Shown here piece by piece: positions 14,061 through 28,934 of a stretch of 64,000 nucleotides of DNA. Origin of the DNA: Citrobacter freundii (lineage in GTDB: Bacteria > Pseudomonadota > Gammaproteobacteria > Enterobacterales > Enterobacteriaceae). Both the position numbers and the translations under genes were made by a program. Below the pieces are notes generated by a model, which had not been told where the DNA came from, made no database searches, and worked only from the letters and a program-made list of their open reading frames with translations. Location: NCBI RefSeq assembly GCF_029717145.1, contig NZ_CP099222.1, positions 4,526,001 to 4,590,000 on the forward strand, given 5' to 3'. Numbering within the stretch: the stretch's first letter is position 1; the number at the start of each line of letters is the position of its first letter.

Positions 14061-14071
14061 GTGTTACTCCA

Positions 14072-15523
14072 TTATTCACGCCAGAAGGTAGGGGTAAAGA
14101 GTACCAGCAGAGTAAAGACCTCCAGACGACCAAACAGCATATTGGCAATCAGGATCCATTTCGCCACCGGGTTCATACTGGCAAAGTTGTCGGCAACCAC
14201 ACCCAGCCCTGGCCCCAGGTTATTCAGCGTCGCGACAACGGAAGCAAATGCAGAGAAGTCATCCACGCCGGTCGCGATAATCGCCAGCATACTGATAATA
14301 AAGACCAGCGCATAGGCCGAGAAGAATCCCCATACTGCTTCGAGGATACGTTCTGGCAGTGCACGGTTACCTAGCTTAATACTGTAAACCGCGTTCGGGT
14401 GGACCAGGCGCTTCAACTCACGGTTACCCTGCTTGAACAGCAGCAGAATACGAATCACCTTCAAGCCACCGCCCGTTGACCCGGCACAGCCACCAATAAA
14501 GGCAGAACACAGCAACAGCACGGGCAGGAACAACGGCCAGCGAGCAATACTGTCCGTGGTGAACCCCGCGGTGGTCGCCATCGACACCACCTGGAAAAAG
14601 GCCTGATTGATTGTCGTTAGCGCCGAACCGTAGGTATTGTGGATCCACAATACTAGCGTACAGATAGCCACCAGCGTCAGCTGTACCCCAATGAACATCC
14701 GAAATTCCGGGTCGCGCCAATAGACCTTCAGACTACGCCCGCTTAATAAAGAGAAGTGCAGGCCATAGTTACACCCGGAGATCAGCAGGAAGATTGCAAT
14801 AATTGTGTTGATAGTCGGACTATCGAAATAACCCACGCTGGCGTCATGCGTTGAAAAGCCGCCGATAGCAATGGTCGCAAAGCTGTGACCGATAGCGTCA
14901 AACGCAGGCATGCCGGCAAACCACAGCGCCAGCGCACAGGCCACTGTCAGCAATACATAGATAAGCCACAGGGTTTTCGCCGTTTCGGCAATACGCGGAC
15001 GCATTTTATTGTCTTTCAGCGGCCCTGGCATTTCTGCCCGGTAAAGCTGCATACCGCCGACGCCAAGAATGGGCAGAATAGCCACCGCCAGCACGATGAT
15101 CCCCATCCCGCCAAACCATTGCAGCATTTGACGATAAAAGAGAATCGCATGTGGTAATGAATCCAGCCCCACCAGCGTGGTTGCGCCCGTCGTGGTTAAG
15201 CCGGAGAAGGATTCGAAAAACGCATCGGTGATCGTGAGGTTTGGACTTTCAGCAAAGATAAACGGTAGCGCACCCACGCTGCCCAGCACGGTCCAGAACA
15301 AGACCACGATAAGAAACCCTTCGCGGGATTTCAGTTCGCCCTTTTCTTTACGGTTCGGCCACCACAGCATGGAGCCAATCGCCAGCGCGACAAAGAAAGT
15401 TTGCGTAAATGCACGACCCGCCCCATCACGGTAGATGAGCGCTACCAGTCCGGGGATGATCATTGTCCCCGAGAATAAAATGACCAGTAGTCCAACGATT
15501 CGGGTAATGGCGCGAAAATGCAT
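14072..15523 (-). CDS. trkH: Trk potassium transporter membrane subunit TrkH
   Basis: Inner-membrane K+ channel subunit of 483 aa, the E. coli length, working with the cytoplasmic regulator TrkA. About ten hydrophobic segments and four pore repeats are visible, with filter-type sequences such as SGLTTTGATTL, AIGGFSTHDA, MATTAGFT and NLGPGLG; these glycines line the selectivity filter. It starts 38 bp after yigZ on the same strand. Confidence 0.97.
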   Translation of the reverse strand: MHFRAITRIVGLLVILFSGTMIIPGLVALIYRDGAGRAFTQTFFVALAIGSMLWWPNRKEKGELKSREGFLIVVLFWTVLGSVGALPFIFAESPNLTITDAFFESFSGLTTTGATTLVGLDSLPHAILFYRQMLQWFGGMGIIVLAVAILPILGVGGMQLYRAEMPGPLKDNKMRPRIAETAKTLWLIYVLLTVACALALWFAGMPAFDAIGHSFATIAIGGFSTHDASVGYFDSPTINTIIAIFLLISGCNYGLHFSLLSGRSLKVYWRDPEFRMFIGVQLTLVAICTLVLWIHNTYGSALTTINQAFFQVVSMATTAGFTTDSIARWPLFLPVLLLCSAFIGGCAGSTGGGLKVIRILLLFKQGNRELKRLVHPNAVYSIKLGNRALPERILEAVWGFFSAYALVFIISMLAIIATGVDDFSAFASVVATLNNLGPGLGVVADNFASMNPVAKWILIANMLFGRLEVFTLLVLFTPTFWRE

Positions 15524-15561
15524 CTCTGCCGCTTCCTTAGTTCTTTAAAATGAGGTGGGGA

Positions 15562-16176
15562 TTATTCTTTAATCGCTAACAATTGCAATGAACCTCGACT
15601 AAAATCCGCCAGCCTTGCTGAAAATTCATTCACTTTCGTGTAAGGAAGCGCTACCCGTAGCTGAACGAATGCCTGGTAATCACTGGCTATGATTTTACCG
15701 TCGAACTGCCCCAACAGTGCTTCAATACCTGCCAGTTGGCCGTACTCACACTGCAAAGTATATTCGGTAAGCGGCGTCTTGCGCTGCGTTGTTAATTGCC
15801 GCAATGCCTGGCTCACCCCACCACCGTAGGCTTTGACCAGTCCACCTGTACCGAGAAGAATACCGCCGTAGTAGCGCACCACCACCGCAGTAATCTCGCC
15901 GACGCCACTGCCCATTAGCTGCGCAAGCATCGGTTTACCTGCCGTCCCCGCCGGTTCGCCGTCGTCCGAAAAGCCCAGCTGTTGCGAGTCATCCGGTGCA
16001 CCCGCTACCCACGCCACGCAATGGTGGCGGGCGTCCGGATGCTCTGTCCTGACTGACTCGACAAACGCTTTTGCCGCCTCTACGCCGTCCGTGTGGGCGA
16101 GCAACGTAATGAAGCGGCTTTTTTTGATCTCTTCAACGACGCTAACCGGCGCCGCAGGGATTAACCAACTGTCCAT
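15562..16176 (-). CDS. yigZ: YigZ, IMPACT/UPF0029 family protein
   Basis: 204-residue protein with an N-terminal UPF0029/IMPACT domain (KSRFITLLAHTDGVEAAKAF, DDGEPAGTAGKPMLAQL, VVRYYGGILLGTGGLVKAY) and a C-terminal DUF1949 ferredoxin-like domain. Eukaryotic IMPACT regulates Gcn2; the bacterial role is not settled. It shares one base with the end of pepQ (TAATG), so translation is coupled. Confidence 0.93.
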   Translation of the reverse strand: MDSWLIPAAPVSVVEEIKKSRFITLLAHTDGVEAAKAFVESVRTEHPDARHHCVAWVAGAPDDSQQLGFSDDGEPAGTAGKPMLAQLMGSGVGEITAVVVRYYGGILLGTGGLVKAYGGGVSQALRQLTTQRKTPLTEYTLQCEYGQLAGIEALLGQFDGKIIASDYQAFVQLRVALPYTKVNEFSARLADFSRGSLQLLAIKE

Positions 16177-17507
16177 TACGCCAGTTTCAAATCCCGGGTC
16201 ATGTTTTCGATATGATTCTCATGGACGACCACGTTGTCTTCAATACGAATACCACCGAACGGCTTCAGCGCGTCAATCTTCTGCCAGTTGAAGTGTTTGC
16301 TGAATTGCCCTTCACGCCACGGCGCTAACAGGGATTCGATAAAGTAAATGCCCGGCTCAATGGTCAGGACCATGCCCGGTTGCAGCACGCGAGTGCAGCG
16401 CAGGTACGGATACTTCGACGGTGCGGCAAGATGCGTACCGCTATCATCCTGCATAAAACCAGCGACATCATGCACCTGTAATCCCAGCGGGTGACCAATA
16501 CCGTGCGGCATAAACGGCCCGGTAAGATCGTTTTCCACCATCGCCTCTTCACTCATGTCGGTGATGATTTGATGTTTACGCAGCAGCTTCGCGATGCGCT
16601 GATGGAACTGAATGTGATAATCCACATAGTTGACACCCGCTTTCATGGTTGCAATTAGCGCCAGTTCTTCTTCATTAACGTCTTTCACCAACTGTGCATA
16701 GTCGTTGTCGCTTTTCGCCGACCAGGTCCGCGTCAGGTCTGCCGCATAGCCGTTATATTCCGCCCCGGCGTCCAGCAGGAAGCTGCGGATTTCTGACGGC
16801 GGTTGATGATCCAGCTTGGTGTAATGCAGTACAGAGGCATGTTCGTTAAGCGCAACGATGTTGCTGTAAGGCACGTCGGTATCGCGATGCCCCGTGGCTG
16901 TCAGGTACGCCAGGTTGATGTCGAACTCGCTCATCCCTGAACGGAACGCTTCTTCGGCTGCACGGTGTCCACTTACCGCCATTTTCTGCGCTTCGCGCAT
17001 GCAGGCCAGCTCGTAATCGGTTTTATACGCACGGTAATAGTGAAGATAGTCGATCACCCCTTTCGGGTTGATGTTGCTGGCAGCAATGTCCAGCTGCAGC
17101 GCACGTTCCGGTACCGGGCCGATGTACCCGATATTGCCGCGGGCAGCAGGCAACTGGCTACCAATACCGTCGGCTTTTGGCAACGCAATGATTTCAACTT
17201 CTTCGGTCCAGAAAGAGGTCGGCAGCGGCTCAACGTTGTGCCAGTAATCCACCGGCAGGTAGAACCACAACTTAGGCTTATTAACGCCATCCACCAGCAA
17301 CCAGCAGTTGGGAACCTGCGTGACGGGTACCCAGGCTTTAAACTGCGGATTGACCTTGAACGGATACGGATGGTCGTCGAGAAAAACGTTAACCAGCTCA
17401 CCGGAGTGAATAAGTAACGCATCCAGCTTAAAACGCGCCAGCGCATCGCGGGTCCGTTCCTGTAAGGTAACAATATGATTTTTATAGAGTGCGGCCAGTG
17501 ATTCCAT
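16176..17507 (-). CDS. pepQ: Xaa-Pro dipeptidase (prolidase) PepQ
   Basis: 443-residue M24-family metallopeptidase that splits dipeptides with C-terminal proline and also hydrolyses organophosphate triesters. The two-metal site is visible: the aspartates in [19 protein letters not shown], the histidine in [14 protein letters not shown], and the glutamates in [10 protein letters not shown] and GGIRIEDN. It is first of the run pepQ-yigZ-trkH-hemG and divergent from fadB, with 189 bp between. Confidence 0.97.
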   Translation of the reverse strand: MESLAALYKNHIVTLQERTRDALARFKLDALLIHSGELVNVFLDDHPYPFKVNPQFKAWVPVTQVPNCWLLVDGVNKPKLWFYLPVDYWHNVEPLPTSFWTEEVEIIALPKADGIGSQLPAARGNIGYIGPVPERALQLDIAASNINPKGVIDYLHYYRAYKTDYELACMREAQKMAVSGHRAAEEAFRSGMSEFDINLAYLTATGHRDTDVPYSNIVALNEHASVLHYTKLDHQPPSEIRSFLLDAGAEYNGYAADLTRTWSAKSDNDYAQLVKDVNEEELALIATMKAGVNYVDYHIQFHQRIAKLLRKHQIITDMSEEAMVENDLTGPFMPHGIGHPLGLQVHDVAGFMQDDSGTHLAAPSKYPYLRCTRVLQPGMVLTIEPGIYFIESLLAPWREGQFSKHFNWQKIDALKPFGGIRIEDNVVVHENHIENMTRDLKLA

Positions 17508-17654
17508 TATTTACCCTTCTGTTTTTTTGACCTCAAGTCTCCGCATCTTAGCACATCGTCCTGTGACTGCGTGATTTCTGCCGAGCGTGATCGGCCCGTC
17601 ATTTCTTTAATCATTCATTTGCATTTTATTAACATAAAACACACACTTCGATTC

Positions 17655-17671
17655 ATCTGGTATGACCAGAT
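17655..17671. promoter_or_regulatory. FadR operator upstream of fadB
   Basis: ATCTGGTATGACCAGAT, a 17-bp palindrome close to the FadR consensus AACTGGTCnGACCAGTT, 26 bp before the fadB start. FadR represses fadBA until long-chain acyl-CoA binds it. Confidence 0.88.
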
Positions 17672-17696
17672 CACCTTGCGGATTCAGGAGACTGAC

Positions 17697-19886
17697 ATGC
17701 TTTACAAAGGCGACACCCTGTACCTCGACTGGCTGGAAGATGGCATCGCCGAACTGGTGTTCGATGCCCCTGGCTCGGTCAATAAACTCGACACGGCAAC
17801 CGTAGCCAGCCTTGGCCATGCGCTGGATGTGCTGGAGAAACAACATGATTTAAAAGGGCTGCTGCTGCGTTCTAACAAAGCAGCCTTTATTGTCGGTGCC
17901 GATATCACCGAATTCCTTTCACTGTTCCTTGTTCCTGAAGAACAGCTAAGCCAGTGGCTGCACTTTGCCAACAGCGTCTTTAATCGCCTGGAAGATCTGC
18001 CTGTCCCAACCCTGTCTGCGGTCAACGGCTATGCGCTGGGTGGCGGCTGCGAGTGCGTCCTGGCGACCGACTACCGTCTGGCAACCCCGGACCTGCGCAT
18101 CGGTCTACCGGAAACCAAGCTGGGCATCATGCCGGGTTTTGGCGGTTCCGTGCGTATGCCACGCATGCTGGGTGCAGACAGCGCGCTGGAAATCATTGCT
18201 GCGGGTAAAGACGTCGGTGCCGAGCAGGCACTGAAAATCGGTTTGGTTGATGGCATTGTGAAGCAGGAAAAACTGCTCGAGGGCGCAATGGCGGTACTGC
18301 GTCAGGCAATCAACGGCGACCTCGACTGGCGGGCCAAACGCCAACCAAAACTGGAGCCGCTGAAACTCAGCAAAATTGAAGCGGCCATGAGCTTTACCAT
18401 CGCCAAAGGCATGGTTGCGCAGACGGCAGGGAAACATTACCCAGCCCCGATCACCGCCGTGAAAACGATTGAAGCTGCCGCCCGCTTTGGTCGTGAAGAA
18501 GCGCTGAACCTGGAAAACCAAAGTTTTGTCCCGCTGGCGCACACCAACGAGGCGCGTGCGCTGGTCGGTATTTTCCTCAACGATCAGTACGTCAAAGCGA
18601 AAGCGAAAAAACTGACGAAGAATATTGAGACACCGAAGCAAGCCGCAGTTCTGGGCGCAGGCATTATGGGTGGCGGTATAGCCTACCAGTCTGCATGGAA
18701 AGGCGTGCCGGTTATCATGAAAGATATCAACGATAAATCGCTGATGCTGGGCATGACCGAAGCCGCCAAGCTGCTGAATAAGCAACTTGAGCGCGGCAAG
18801 ATCGACGGTCTGAAGATGGCGGGCGTGATTTCCACCATCCAACCAACCCTCGACTACACCGGCTTTGAGCGCGTGGACGTGGTGGTGGAAGCGGTTGTTG
18901 AAAATCCAAAAGTGAAAAAAGCGGTGCTTGCAGAGACCGAAGATAAAGTGCGCCCGGATACCGTGCTGGCGTCAAACACGTCTACCATTCCGATTAGCGA
19001 ACTGGCCAGCGTTCTGAAGCGCCCGGAAAACTTCTGTGGCATGCACTTCTTTAACCCGGTGCACCGGATGCCGCTGGTTGAGATCATCCGCGGTGAGAAA
19101 AGCTCGGATGAAACCATCGCTAAAGTCGTCGCCTGGGCAAGCCTGATGGGCAAAACGCCGATTGTGGTCAACGACTGCCCTGGCTTCTTTGTAAACCGCG
19201 TGCTGTTCCCCTACTTCGCCGGTTTCAGCCAGTTACTGCGCGACGGCGCGGACTTCCGCAAAGTCGATAAAGTGATGGAGAAACAGTTCGGTTGGCCAAT
19301 GGGCCCGGCGTATTTACTGGACGTAGTCGGTATTGATACCGCACATCACGCGCAGGCAGTGATGTCCGCAGGCTTCCCGCAGCGAATGCAGAAAAATTAT
19401 CGCGACGCGATCGATGCCCTGTTCGATGCCAGCCGCTTTGGACAGAAAAATGGTCTCGGGTTCTGGCGTTATAAAGAAGACAGCAAAGGCAAGCCGAAGA
19501 AAGAAGAGGATGCTGCGGTCGATGGCCTGCTGGCAGACGTCAGCCAGCCGAAGCGCGATTTCAGTGATGACGAGATTATCGCCCGCATGATGATCCCGAT
19601 GGTCAACGAAGTGGTGCGCTGCCTGGAAGAAGGCATCATTGCCAGCCCGGCGGAAGCCGATATGGCACTGGTTTACGGTCTCGGCTTCCCTCCGTTCCAC
19701 GGCGGTGCGTTCCGCTGGCTGGATACGCTCGGCAGCGCCAAATACCTCGATATGGCGCAGCAATACCAGCACCTCGGCCCACTGTATGAGGTGCCTGAAG
19801 GATTGCGTAATAAAGCGCGTCATAACGAACCGTACTATCCCTCGGTTGAGCCTGCCCGCCCGGTTGGCGACCTGAAAACGGCTTAA
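17697..19886 (+). CDS. fadB: Fatty acid oxidation complex alpha subunit FadB
   Basis: 729-residue multifunctional beta-oxidation enzyme, identical in length to E. coli. The N-terminal part is the enoyl-CoA hydratase/isomerase ([36 protein letters not shown], with the two catalytic glutamates). The C-terminal part is 3-hydroxyacyl-CoA dehydrogenase (NAD loop [16 protein letters not shown]; catalytic histidine in [12 protein letters not shown] near residue 450). The ATG at 17697 after CAGGAG is chosen over an upstream open frame, because it matches the family and follows the FadR site. It makes an alpha2-beta2 complex with FadA, 9 bp downstream. Confidence 0.98.
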   Translation: MLYKGDTLYLDWLEDGIAELVFDAPGSVNKLDTATVASLGHALDVLEKQHDLKGLLLRSNKAAFIVGADITEFLSLFLVPEEQLSQWLHFANSVFNRLEDLPVPTLSAVNGYALGGGCECVLATDYRLATPDLRIGLPETKLGIMPGFGGSVRMPRMLGADSALEIIAAGKDVGAEQALKIGLVDGIVKQEKLLEGAMAVLRQAINGDLDWRAKRQPKLEPLKLSKIEAAMSFTIAKGMVAQTAGKHYPAPITAVKTIEAAARFGREEALNLENQSFVPLAHTNEARALVGIFLNDQYVKAKAKKLTKNIETPKQAAVLGAGIMGGGIAYQSAWKGVPVIMKDINDKSLMLGMTEAAKLLNKQLERGKIDGLKMAGVISTIQPTLDYTGFERVDVVVEAVVENPKVKKAVLAETEDKVRPDTVLASNTSTIPISELASVLKRPENFCGMHFFNPVHRMPLVEIIRGEKSSDETIAKVVAWASLMGKTPIVVNDCPGFFVNRVLFPYFAGFSQLLRDGADFRKVDKVMEKQFGWPMGPAYLLDVVGIDTAHHAQAVMSAGFPQRMQKNYRDAIDALFDASRFGQKNGLGFWRYKEDSKGKPKKEEDAAVDGLLADVSQPKRDFSDDEIIARMMIPMVNEVVRCLEEGIIASPAEADMALVYGLGFPPFHGGAFRWLDTLGSAKYLDMAQQYQHLGPLYEVPEGLRNKARHNEPYYPSVEPARPVGDLKTA

Positions 19887-21059
<1,173 letters not shown>

Positions 21060-21077
21060 TCACAGAGTGCCGCATCT

Positions 21078-21153
21078 TGTAGGCCGGGCAAGCGAAGCGC
21101 CCCCGGCAACGATGCCGGATGGCGACGTAAAAAACGTCTTATCCAGCCTACAA
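21078..21153. repeat. BIME: paired REP palindromes after fadA
   Basis: Two REP units in opposite orientation: TGTAGGCCGGGCAAGCGAAG and GATGCCGGATGGCGACG...CTTATCCAGCCTACA. They lie between the fadA stop and its terminator. Confidence 0.85.
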
Positions 21154-21213
21154 AATGTTATCTCAAAGCTATTGGTGTCAATGGCGAAGAGAGAAGGTTT
21201 AGTTGCCGTTCTT

Positions 21214-21239
21214 CCCGCCTGTCAGGGGCGGGTTTTTTA
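21214..21239 (+). terminator. Terminator of fadBA
   Basis: CCCGCC, seven-base loop, GGCGGG, six Ts. Plus-strand intrinsic terminator between fadA and the convergent fre gene. Confidence 0.85.
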
Positions 21240-21242
21240 TTT

Positions 21243-21944
21243 TTAAATAAAAGCGAACGCATCACCAAACAGGCGATCTTCACGCGCCTGACGCTCATTA
21301 CAGAACAGATCGCGCGCGATTTTTGCCATTTCAAAACGCCCGGCAATGTAGATGTCATGCTCAGCCAGCGTGCCGTGATCCTGCAATACTGCCGTTAGTA
21401 CGGTACCCGTACGACCACGCCAGCCTTCTTCAGGCTGTTCGACCACCGGCTCAACGCGCAGGTTCGGGTGATTAACAGACAACGCTTCCAGTTCACCGAG
21501 ATCGTAGAGATGCTTCTCTTCACGCCCGCCCCAGTAAATCGTCACGTCACGGTTTGGGTTGCGCGCCAGCGCGGTCAGTAAAATCGAGCGCGCATAAGAG
21601 AAGCCGGTGCCGCCAGCAATCAGGATCAGCGGTCGGTCTTCATCGTCACGCAGCCAGGCTTCGCCGTGCGGGATATCCACGTTGATTTCTCGATCCTGGA
21701 GAATGCGATCCATGACGGCCATCGCATACAGGTTAAGCTCAGAGGCACCCACGTGCAGCTCAATGAACCCGTGCTCATCCGGCGTTGAGGCCATGGAGAA
21801 CGGACGCTTATCTCGTTCATCCATCACGACCATTAAATACTGACCAGCACGAAAGGAAAACGCCGCGTCTGGCACTAAACGGACGCGATATACGGTGTCA
21901 GTGATAGCTTCTACCGAGGTCACTTTACAGCTTAAGGTTGTCAT
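21243..21944 (-). CDS. fre: NAD(P)H-flavin reductase Fre
   Basis: 233-residue soluble flavin reductase of the ferredoxin-NADP reductase superfamily; it passes electrons from NAD(P)H to free flavins. Flavin-binding segment RPFSMASTP, nucleotide-binding segment [16 protein letters not shown]-terminal [12 protein letters not shown]. The ATG at 21944 matches the E. coli start; the frame is open 31 codons upstream into the end of ubiD's region, without family support. It follows ubiD on the same strand by 40 bp. Confidence 0.96.
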   Translation of the reverse strand: MTTLSCKVTSVEAITDTVYRVRLVPDAAFSFRAGQYLMVVMDERDKRPFSMASTPDEHGFIELHVGASELNLYAMAVMDRILQDREINVDIPHGEAWLRDDEDRPLILIAGGTGFSYARSILLTALARNPNRDVTIYWGGREEKHLYDLGELEALSVNHPNLRVEPVVEQPEEGWRGRTGTVLTAVLQDHGTLAEHDIYIAGRFEMAKIARDLFCNERQAREDRLFGDAFAFI

Positions 21945-21984
21945 GCGCTCTCTCTGTCGGATCAATAGGCAAAACGATCGCGCC

Positions 21985-23478
21985 TCAGGCGCTTTTGCCG
22001 TCATTAAAGATGGCCAGTTCATCCCAAATTGCGTCAATGCGCGCAGTCACTTCGGGATCTTTTTTAATCGGACGTCCCCATTCACGTTGGGTCTCACCCG
22101 GCCATTTATTGGTGGCATCCAGGCCCATTTTTGAACCAAGGCCGGAGACCGGCGAGGCAAAATCCAGATAATCAATCGGTGTATTCTCTACCAACACCGT
22201 ATCCCGGGCCGGGTCCATACGGGTGGTAATCGCCCAAATCACATCATTCCAGTCACGTGCGTTGACATCGTCATCGCAGACAATAACAAATTTGGTGTAC
22301 ATAAACTGTCGTAAAAACGACCAAACGCCCATCATGACGCGTTTGGCATGACCGGCGTACTGTTTTTTGATCGTGACAACCGCCAGTCGATACGAACAAC
22401 CTTCCGGCGGCAGATAAAAATCGACGATTTCCGGGAACTGCTTTTGCAGAATCGGCACAAACACTTCGTTCAGCGCCACGCCCAGCACGGCAGGTTCATC
22501 GGGTGGACGCCCGGTGTAGGTGGAGTGATAAATAGCATCTTCACGCTGGGTAACGTGCGTGACGGTGAAGACCGGAAAGCTATCCACCTCATTGTAGTAA
22601 CCCGTATGGTCGCCGTACGGACCTTCCGGCGCTAACTCCCCCGGCTCGATGTAGCCTTCCAGCACGATCTCTGCGCTGGCTGGGACTTCGAGATCGTTGG
22701 AAATACATTTGACCACTTCGGTCTTGGTACCGCGCAACAGTCCGGCAAACGCGTATTCCGATAACGTGTCAGGTACCGGCGTTACCGCGCCCAAAATCGT
22801 TGCCGGATCGGCCCCCAGCGCTACCGCAACTGGAAAACGCTCACCAGGATGGGCTGCACACCACTCCTGATAATCAAGCGCGCCACCACGATGGGAAAGC
22901 CAGCGCATAATAAGCTTGTTTTTGCCGATCAGCTGCTGACGGTAGATGCCCAGATTCTGCCGTTCTTTATGCGGGCCACGCGTCACGGTGAGCCCCCAGG
23001 TGATCAGCGGGGCGGCATCTTCCGGCCAGCAGGTCATGATGGGAATACGGTTGAGATCGACGTCATCGCCTGACGCGATTTTTTGCTGACAAGGTGCACC
23101 GCGCAGCCGTTTGGTCGGCATATTCAAAACCTGCTTGAACTGCGGCAGCTTATCAAACAGATCGCGGAACCCTTTTGGCGGCTCCGGCTCTTTCAAAAAC
23201 GCCAACAGCTTACCCACTTCCCGCAGCGCAGAGACATCTTCTTGTCCCATCCCCATTGCAACACGCTTTGGCGTGCCAAACAGGTTGCACAGCACCGGCA
23301 TCGAATAGCCTTTAGGGTTCTCAAACAACAACGCGGGCCCGCCCGCACGCAGCGTGCGATCGGCAATTTCAGTGATTTCCAGATGAGGATCCACTGGAAG
23401 CGTAATGCGTTTGAGCTCACCCTGCTGTTCAAGCAGCGTCAGGAAGTCGCGTAAATCGTTATATTTCATGGCGTCCAT
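21985..23478 (-). CDS. ubiD: 3-octaprenyl-4-hydroxybenzoate decarboxylase UbiD
   Basis: 497 aa, the E. coli length. UbiD decarboxylates octaprenyl-hydroxybenzoate in ubiquinone synthesis using prenylated FMN made by UbiX. The family signatures are [19 protein letters not shown], which binds prFMN and metal, the glutamate-rich [24 protein letters not shown], and the acidic [16 protein letters not shown]. The ubiE, ubiJ and ubiB genes of the same pathway lie 3-6 kb away. It is divergent from rfaH. Confidence 0.97.
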   Translation of the reverse strand: MDAMKYNDLRDFLTLLEQQGELKRITLPVDPHLEITEIADRTLRAGGPALLFENPKGYSMPVLCNLFGTPKRVAMGMGQEDVSALREVGKLLAFLKEPEPPKGFRDLFDKLPQFKQVLNMPTKRLRGAPCQQKIASGDDVDLNRIPIMTCWPEDAAPLITWGLTVTRGPHKERQNLGIYRQQLIGKNKLIMRWLSHRGGALDYQEWCAAHPGERFPVAVALGADPATILGAVTPVPDTLSEYAFAGLLRGTKTEVVKCISNDLEVPASAEIVLEGYIEPGELAPEGPYGDHTGYYNEVDSFPVFTVTHVTQREDAIYHSTYTGRPPDEPAVLGVALNEVFVPILQKQFPEIVDFYLPPEGCSYRLAVVTIKKQYAGHAKRVMMGVWSFLRQFMYTKFVIVCDDDVNARDWNDVIWAITTRMDPARDTVLVENTPIDYLDFASPVSGLGSKMGLDATNKWPGETQREWGRPIKKDPEVTARIDAIWDELAIFNDGKSA

Positions 23479-23682
23479 TGTGGCCTCTTCGTAAGCGCCT
23501 CATTATACGGCGTTCATCATTGCGATGCTGTATTTTTGTTAAATTAGCGTGAACTCTGGCGGTACATCCAAGCGCAGGGATTATATACCCAATGCGTTTC
23601 GGGTTGCGTTGAGGCGGGTATAATTAACTTAGTGCATGGCTTTTGTTATGCTTACGCTCAGAACAAGCGGATAAGAGTTATT

Positions 23683-24171
23683 ATGCAAGCCTGGTATTTA
23701 CTGTACTGCAAACGCGGGCAACTTCAGCGTGCCCAGGAACACCTGGAAAGACAGGCCGTGAGCTGCCTGACGCCCATGATCACCCTGGAAAAAATAGTGC
23801 GTGGAAAACGTACTACAGTCAGTGAGCCACTTTTCCCTAACTACATGTTTGTCGAATTCGACCCGGAAGTGATCCACACCACCACCATCAATGCCACGCG
23901 TGGCGTCAGCCATTTCGTCCGCTTTGGTGCAACACCCGCAACAGTTCCGTCTTCCGTTATTCACCAGCTTTCCATCTACAAACCAGAAGGGATTATTGAC
24001 CCTGAAACCCCGTATCCAGGAGATAGCGTGATTATCACCGAAGGTGCATTTGAAGGGCTGAAGGCAATTTTCACCGAACCAGATGGCGAGGCACGCTCCA
24101 TGCTGCTGCTCAACCTGCTGAATAAAGAGGTTAAGCAGAGCGTGAAAAACACCGGTTTTCGCAAAATCTAA
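23683..24171 (+). CDS. rfaH: Transcription antiterminator RfaH
   Basis: 162-residue NusG paralogue that joins RNA polymerase at ops sites and lets it read long LPS, capsule and conjugation operons. An N-terminal NGN domain ([21 protein letters not shown]) is followed by a linker and a KOW-type C-terminal domain ([26 protein letters not shown]), the domain that refolds from helix to barrel. The ATG at 23683 matches the family; the frame is open 17 codons upstream. It is convergent with tatD, only 7 bp apart. The 204-bp gap upstream shows no further feature. Confidence 0.97.
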   Translation: MQAWYLLYCKRGQLQRAQEHLERQAVSCLTPMITLEKIVRGKRTTVSEPLFPNYMFVEFDPEVIHTTTINATRGVSHFVRFGATPATVPSSVIHQLSIYKPEGIIDPETPYPGDSVIITEGAFEGLKAIFTEPDGEARSMLLLNLLNKEVKQSVKNTGFRKI

Positions 24172-24178
24172 ATCCGCT

Positions 24179-24961
24179 TCAGAAGGTGACCTCGAAGAGT
24201 GTCCTGACATTGGCGTCGATAGCGGCTGCCAGGCGCTGAGGATCGTCTCCACGCCAGTGCGCAATACGCTCAAGAATGTGCGGCAGGTGCGCAGGTTCAT
24301 TACGACGTGAAGCCGGTTTCGGAGTTAAATCGCGGGGGAGTAAATAAGGGGCATCGGTTTCGATCAGGAGCCTTTCCAACGGGATAAACGGCAGCAGTTC
24401 CCGGAGTTCCATGCCCCGACGCTCATCGCAGACCCATCCGGTGATGCCAATATACAGCCCCCTGTCTACGCAGTCCTGCATCTCCTGGCGTGAGCCGGTA
24501 AAACAGTGCAATACAGCGCCTGGAAGGCTGTCCAGCCAGGGTTCGAGCAACGTCAGGAAACGGTCATGTGCGTCGCGGCAATGCATGAAAACCGGCATCT
24601 GCAACTCGGCGGCAATACGCAGTTGTGCCTCAAACGCCCGCTCCTGCTCCTGCGGCGTAGAGAAATTGCGATTGAAATCCAGCCCACATTCACCAATGGC
24701 GACCACTTCAGACTGGTTTGCCAGCGCCACAATCGCCTCTTCCGTTGAGGGTTGCCATTGACTACTGTCATGCGGGTGAACACCCGCAGTGGACCAGCAA
24801 TGTGGATAATGCTGTGCCAGTTTTAACGCCTGCTGGCTTTCGTGCAGGTTAGTTCCGGTCAAAAGCATGCCATTTACGCCGGCAGCAAAGGCGCGCGCGA
24901 CAACCTCATCCCTGTCTTTTGCAAATTGCGTACTGGTTAGATTAACGCCAATATCAAACAT
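24179..24961 (-). CDS. tatD: TatD, 3'-5' DNA/RNA exonuclease
   Basis: 260-residue metal-dependent nuclease of the amidohydrolase-like TIM-barrel family, active on single-stranded DNA and RNA in repair and RNA quality control; it is not needed for Tat export despite its name. Metal ligands are visible in [43 protein letters not shown] and ETDAPYLLP. The ATG at 24961 after GGAGGA is chosen over one four codons upstream. It lies downstream of tatC, behind a hairpin. Confidence 0.96.
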   Translation of the reverse strand: MFDIGVNLTSTQFAKDRDEVVARAFAAGVNGMLLTGTNLHESQQALKLAQHYPHCWSTAGVHPHDSSQWQPSTEEAIVALANQSEVVAIGECGLDFNRNFSTPQEQERAFEAQLRIAAELQMPVFMHCRDAHDRFLTLLEPWLDSLPGAVLHCFTGSRQEMQDCVDRGLYIGITGWVCDERRGMELRELLPFIPLERLLIETDAPYLLPRDLTPKPASRRNEPAHLPHILERIAHWRGDDPQRLAAAIDANVRTLFEVTF

Positions 24962-24978
24962 GCTTCCTCCCATATGAC

Positions 24979-24998
24979 AACCGCCCTTACGGGCGGTT
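24979..24998. other. Perfect hairpin between tatC and tatD
   Basis: AACCGCCC, four-base loop, GGGCGGTT: an 8-bp perfect stem between the tatC stop and the tatD ribosome site. No T-run follows on the minus strand, so it is not a clean terminator; it could slow transcription or protect the tatABC message end. Confidence 0.6.
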
Positions 24999-25002
24999 GA
25001 AT

Positions 25003-25791
25003 TTATTCTTCGGTTTTATCGGCAGCTTCAGCTTTCTCGTTCTCCGCCTCGTTATCTTCGTCTCGCGTACGTCGCTTACCGACATAGAAACGGGAGAAGA
25101 AAACGCCGACTTCAAACAGGCAGTACATCGGTATGGCCAACAGCGTTTGCGAGAAGACATCCGGCGGCGTCAGTAACATCCCCACGACAAAGGCACCGAC
25201 GACAACATAAGGACGTTTTTTACGTAATTCGTCAGGCGTCGTAATACCCATCCAGCACAGCAGCACAATGGCAACGGGAACCTCGAAAGAGACCCCAAAG
25301 GCCATGAAAAGTGCCATTACGAAGCTGAGGTAGCTGGCAATATCCGTCGACACCTGTACGCCCTGCGGAGCCGTATTGGCAAGGAAACCAAACGCCAGCG
25401 GGAAGACGACAAAGTAGGCGAATGCCATGCCGATATAGAACAGCAGCGAACTTGAAACCAGCAGCGGCACAACAAGGCGGCGTTCATGCTTATATAACGC
25501 GGGAGCAATAAATGCCCATACCTGGTACAGGATCACTGGCGCTGACAGGATCAGCGACACCATAAAGGTGAGCTTGATCGGGGTAAAGAACGGCGAGGCC
25601 ACATCTGTGGCGATCATCGTCGCACCCTGCGGCATTTGCTTGATCAGCGGTGCCGCAACCATATGGTAAATGTCGTTGGCAAAATAAACCAACGCCAGAA
25701 AGATCACCAGAACCGCAATAATGCAGTTCAGGAGTCGCTTACGCAGCTCAATCAAATGCGTGATGAGCGGTTGAGTATCTTCTACAGCCAT
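25003..25791 (-). CDS. tatC: Sec-independent protein translocase TatC
   Basis: 262-residue inner-membrane protein with six transmembrane segments; it binds the twin-arginine signal peptide and forms the core of the Tat translocon. The N-terminal [13 protein letters not shown] and the first periplasmic loop with SPFFTPIKL are conserved family features. The acidic tail ([20 protein letters not shown]) is a little longer than in E. coli (258 aa). It follows tatB by 2 bp. Confidence 0.97.
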   Translation of the reverse strand: MAVEDTQPLITHLIELRKRLLNCIIAVLVIFLALVYFANDIYHMVAAPLIKQMPQGATMIATDVASPFFTPIKLTFMVSLILSAPVILYQVWAFIAPALYKHERRLVVPLLVSSSLLFYIGMAFAYFVVFPLAFGFLANTAPQGVQVSTDIASYLSFVMALFMAFGVSFEVPVAIVLLCWMGITTPDELRKKRPYVVVGAFVVGMLLTPPDVFSQTLLAIPMYCLFEVGVFFSRFYVGKRRTRDEDNEAENEKAEAADKTEE

Positions 25792-25793
25792 GT

Positions 25794-26342
25794 TTACGGT
25801 TTATCACTCGACGAAGGGGAGGATTCGACAACAGGCGCGGCGGATTTCTTTTCTGCGTCCATCAACGTTACGGAAGCGGCTTCCGTCGGTTCCGGCGTAC
25901 TAGCACCCGTGGATTGCGGTTTTTGCTCTGGCGAGCTGGCCTGCGCTTCAGCCGTAGCCGGGGTAACCCCCTCATGCTGCGCTTCGCTCCCTTTCACTAC
26001 CGGATTATGGATAGTGTGGGCTTCATCGCTGGCTTTCTCAGGGTCGTTAGCGCTGTAAGAACGCTTCATCGACTCCGCAGCTTCACGCAATTCATCCATC
26101 GAAGCTTTCAGCTCCGGCGTCAGATTTGTCAGGCTCGCTTTCTCAACTTTCTTCAGGCTGTCCTGAAACTCCTGAAGCTTAAGCTCCTGGGTCAGTTCAT
26201 TCTGAACCGTCGTTGCAAGAGAGCGCAATGCACGAACCCAACCCGCGACCGTTTTTACCGCCACCGGCAGTCGTTGTGGCCCCAGAACAATGAGGCCAAT
26301 CACGAACACCAATAACAGTTCGCTAAAACCGATATCAAACAC
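25794..26342 (-). CDS. tatB: Sec-independent protein translocase TatB
   Basis: 182-residue single-span protein ([31 protein letters not shown]) with the conserved glutamate at residue 8, an amphipathic helix, and a long acidic, low-complexity C-terminal tail rich in Pro, Ser, Glu and Ala. With TatC it forms the signal-peptide receptor. It is 11 residues longer than E. coli TatB (171 aa), all in the variable tail. Confidence 0.96.
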   Translation of the reverse strand: MFDIGFSELLLVFVIGLIVLGPQRLPVAVKTVAGWVRALRSLATTVQNELTQELKLQEFQDSLKKVEKASLTNLTPELKASMDELREAAESMKRSYSANDPEKASDEAHTIHNPVVKGSEAQHEGVTPATAEAQASSPEQKPQSTGASTPEPTEAASVTLMDAEKKSAAPVVESSPSSSDKP

Positions 26343-26345
26343 GGA

Positions 26346-26600
26346 TTATACCTGCTCTTTATCGTGGCTTTTGGCGTCTTCTTTTTTCACTTCACCCTGC
26401 TTATCGGTGATGGATTTAGCAGTAAAATCAGCGTCCTGGCTGGTTTTATCTTGCTTAGGTTCATCATCACCCATCGCCTTTTTGAAGCCTTTGATTGACG
26501 CGCCAAGATCGGAACCGATGGAGCCGAGTTTCTTGGTGCCGAATAGCAGTACAACGATGACGGCAATGATCAACAACTGCCAGATACTGATACCACCCAT
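26346..26600 (-). CDS. tatA: Sec-independent protein translocase TatA
   Basis: 84-residue single-span protein that oligomerises to carry folded twin-arginine substrates across the inner membrane. The short N-terminal helix ([23 protein letters not shown]), the FGTKKL hinge and the amphipathic helix are conserved; the charged tail is five residues shorter than in E. coli. First gene of tatABC, 78 bp after ubiB. Confidence 0.96.
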   Translation of the reverse strand: MGGISIWQLLIIAVIVVLLFGTKKLGSIGSDLGASIKGFKKAMGDDEPKQDKTSQDADFTAKSITDKQGEVKKEDAKSHDKEQV

Positions 26601-26678
26601 ACATGTTCCTCTGTTATAGATGATGAATTAATAAGACCGTAGTATACGTTACACGACCTGCCTTGAGCGATGAAAAAT

Positions 26679-28921
<2,243 letters not shown>

Positions 28922-28934
28922 CCCCGATCTCCTG

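Noticed and set aside
18105-18842. Open frame of 245 codons opposite fadB
   Set aside because: Shadow of fadB without motif or start signal.
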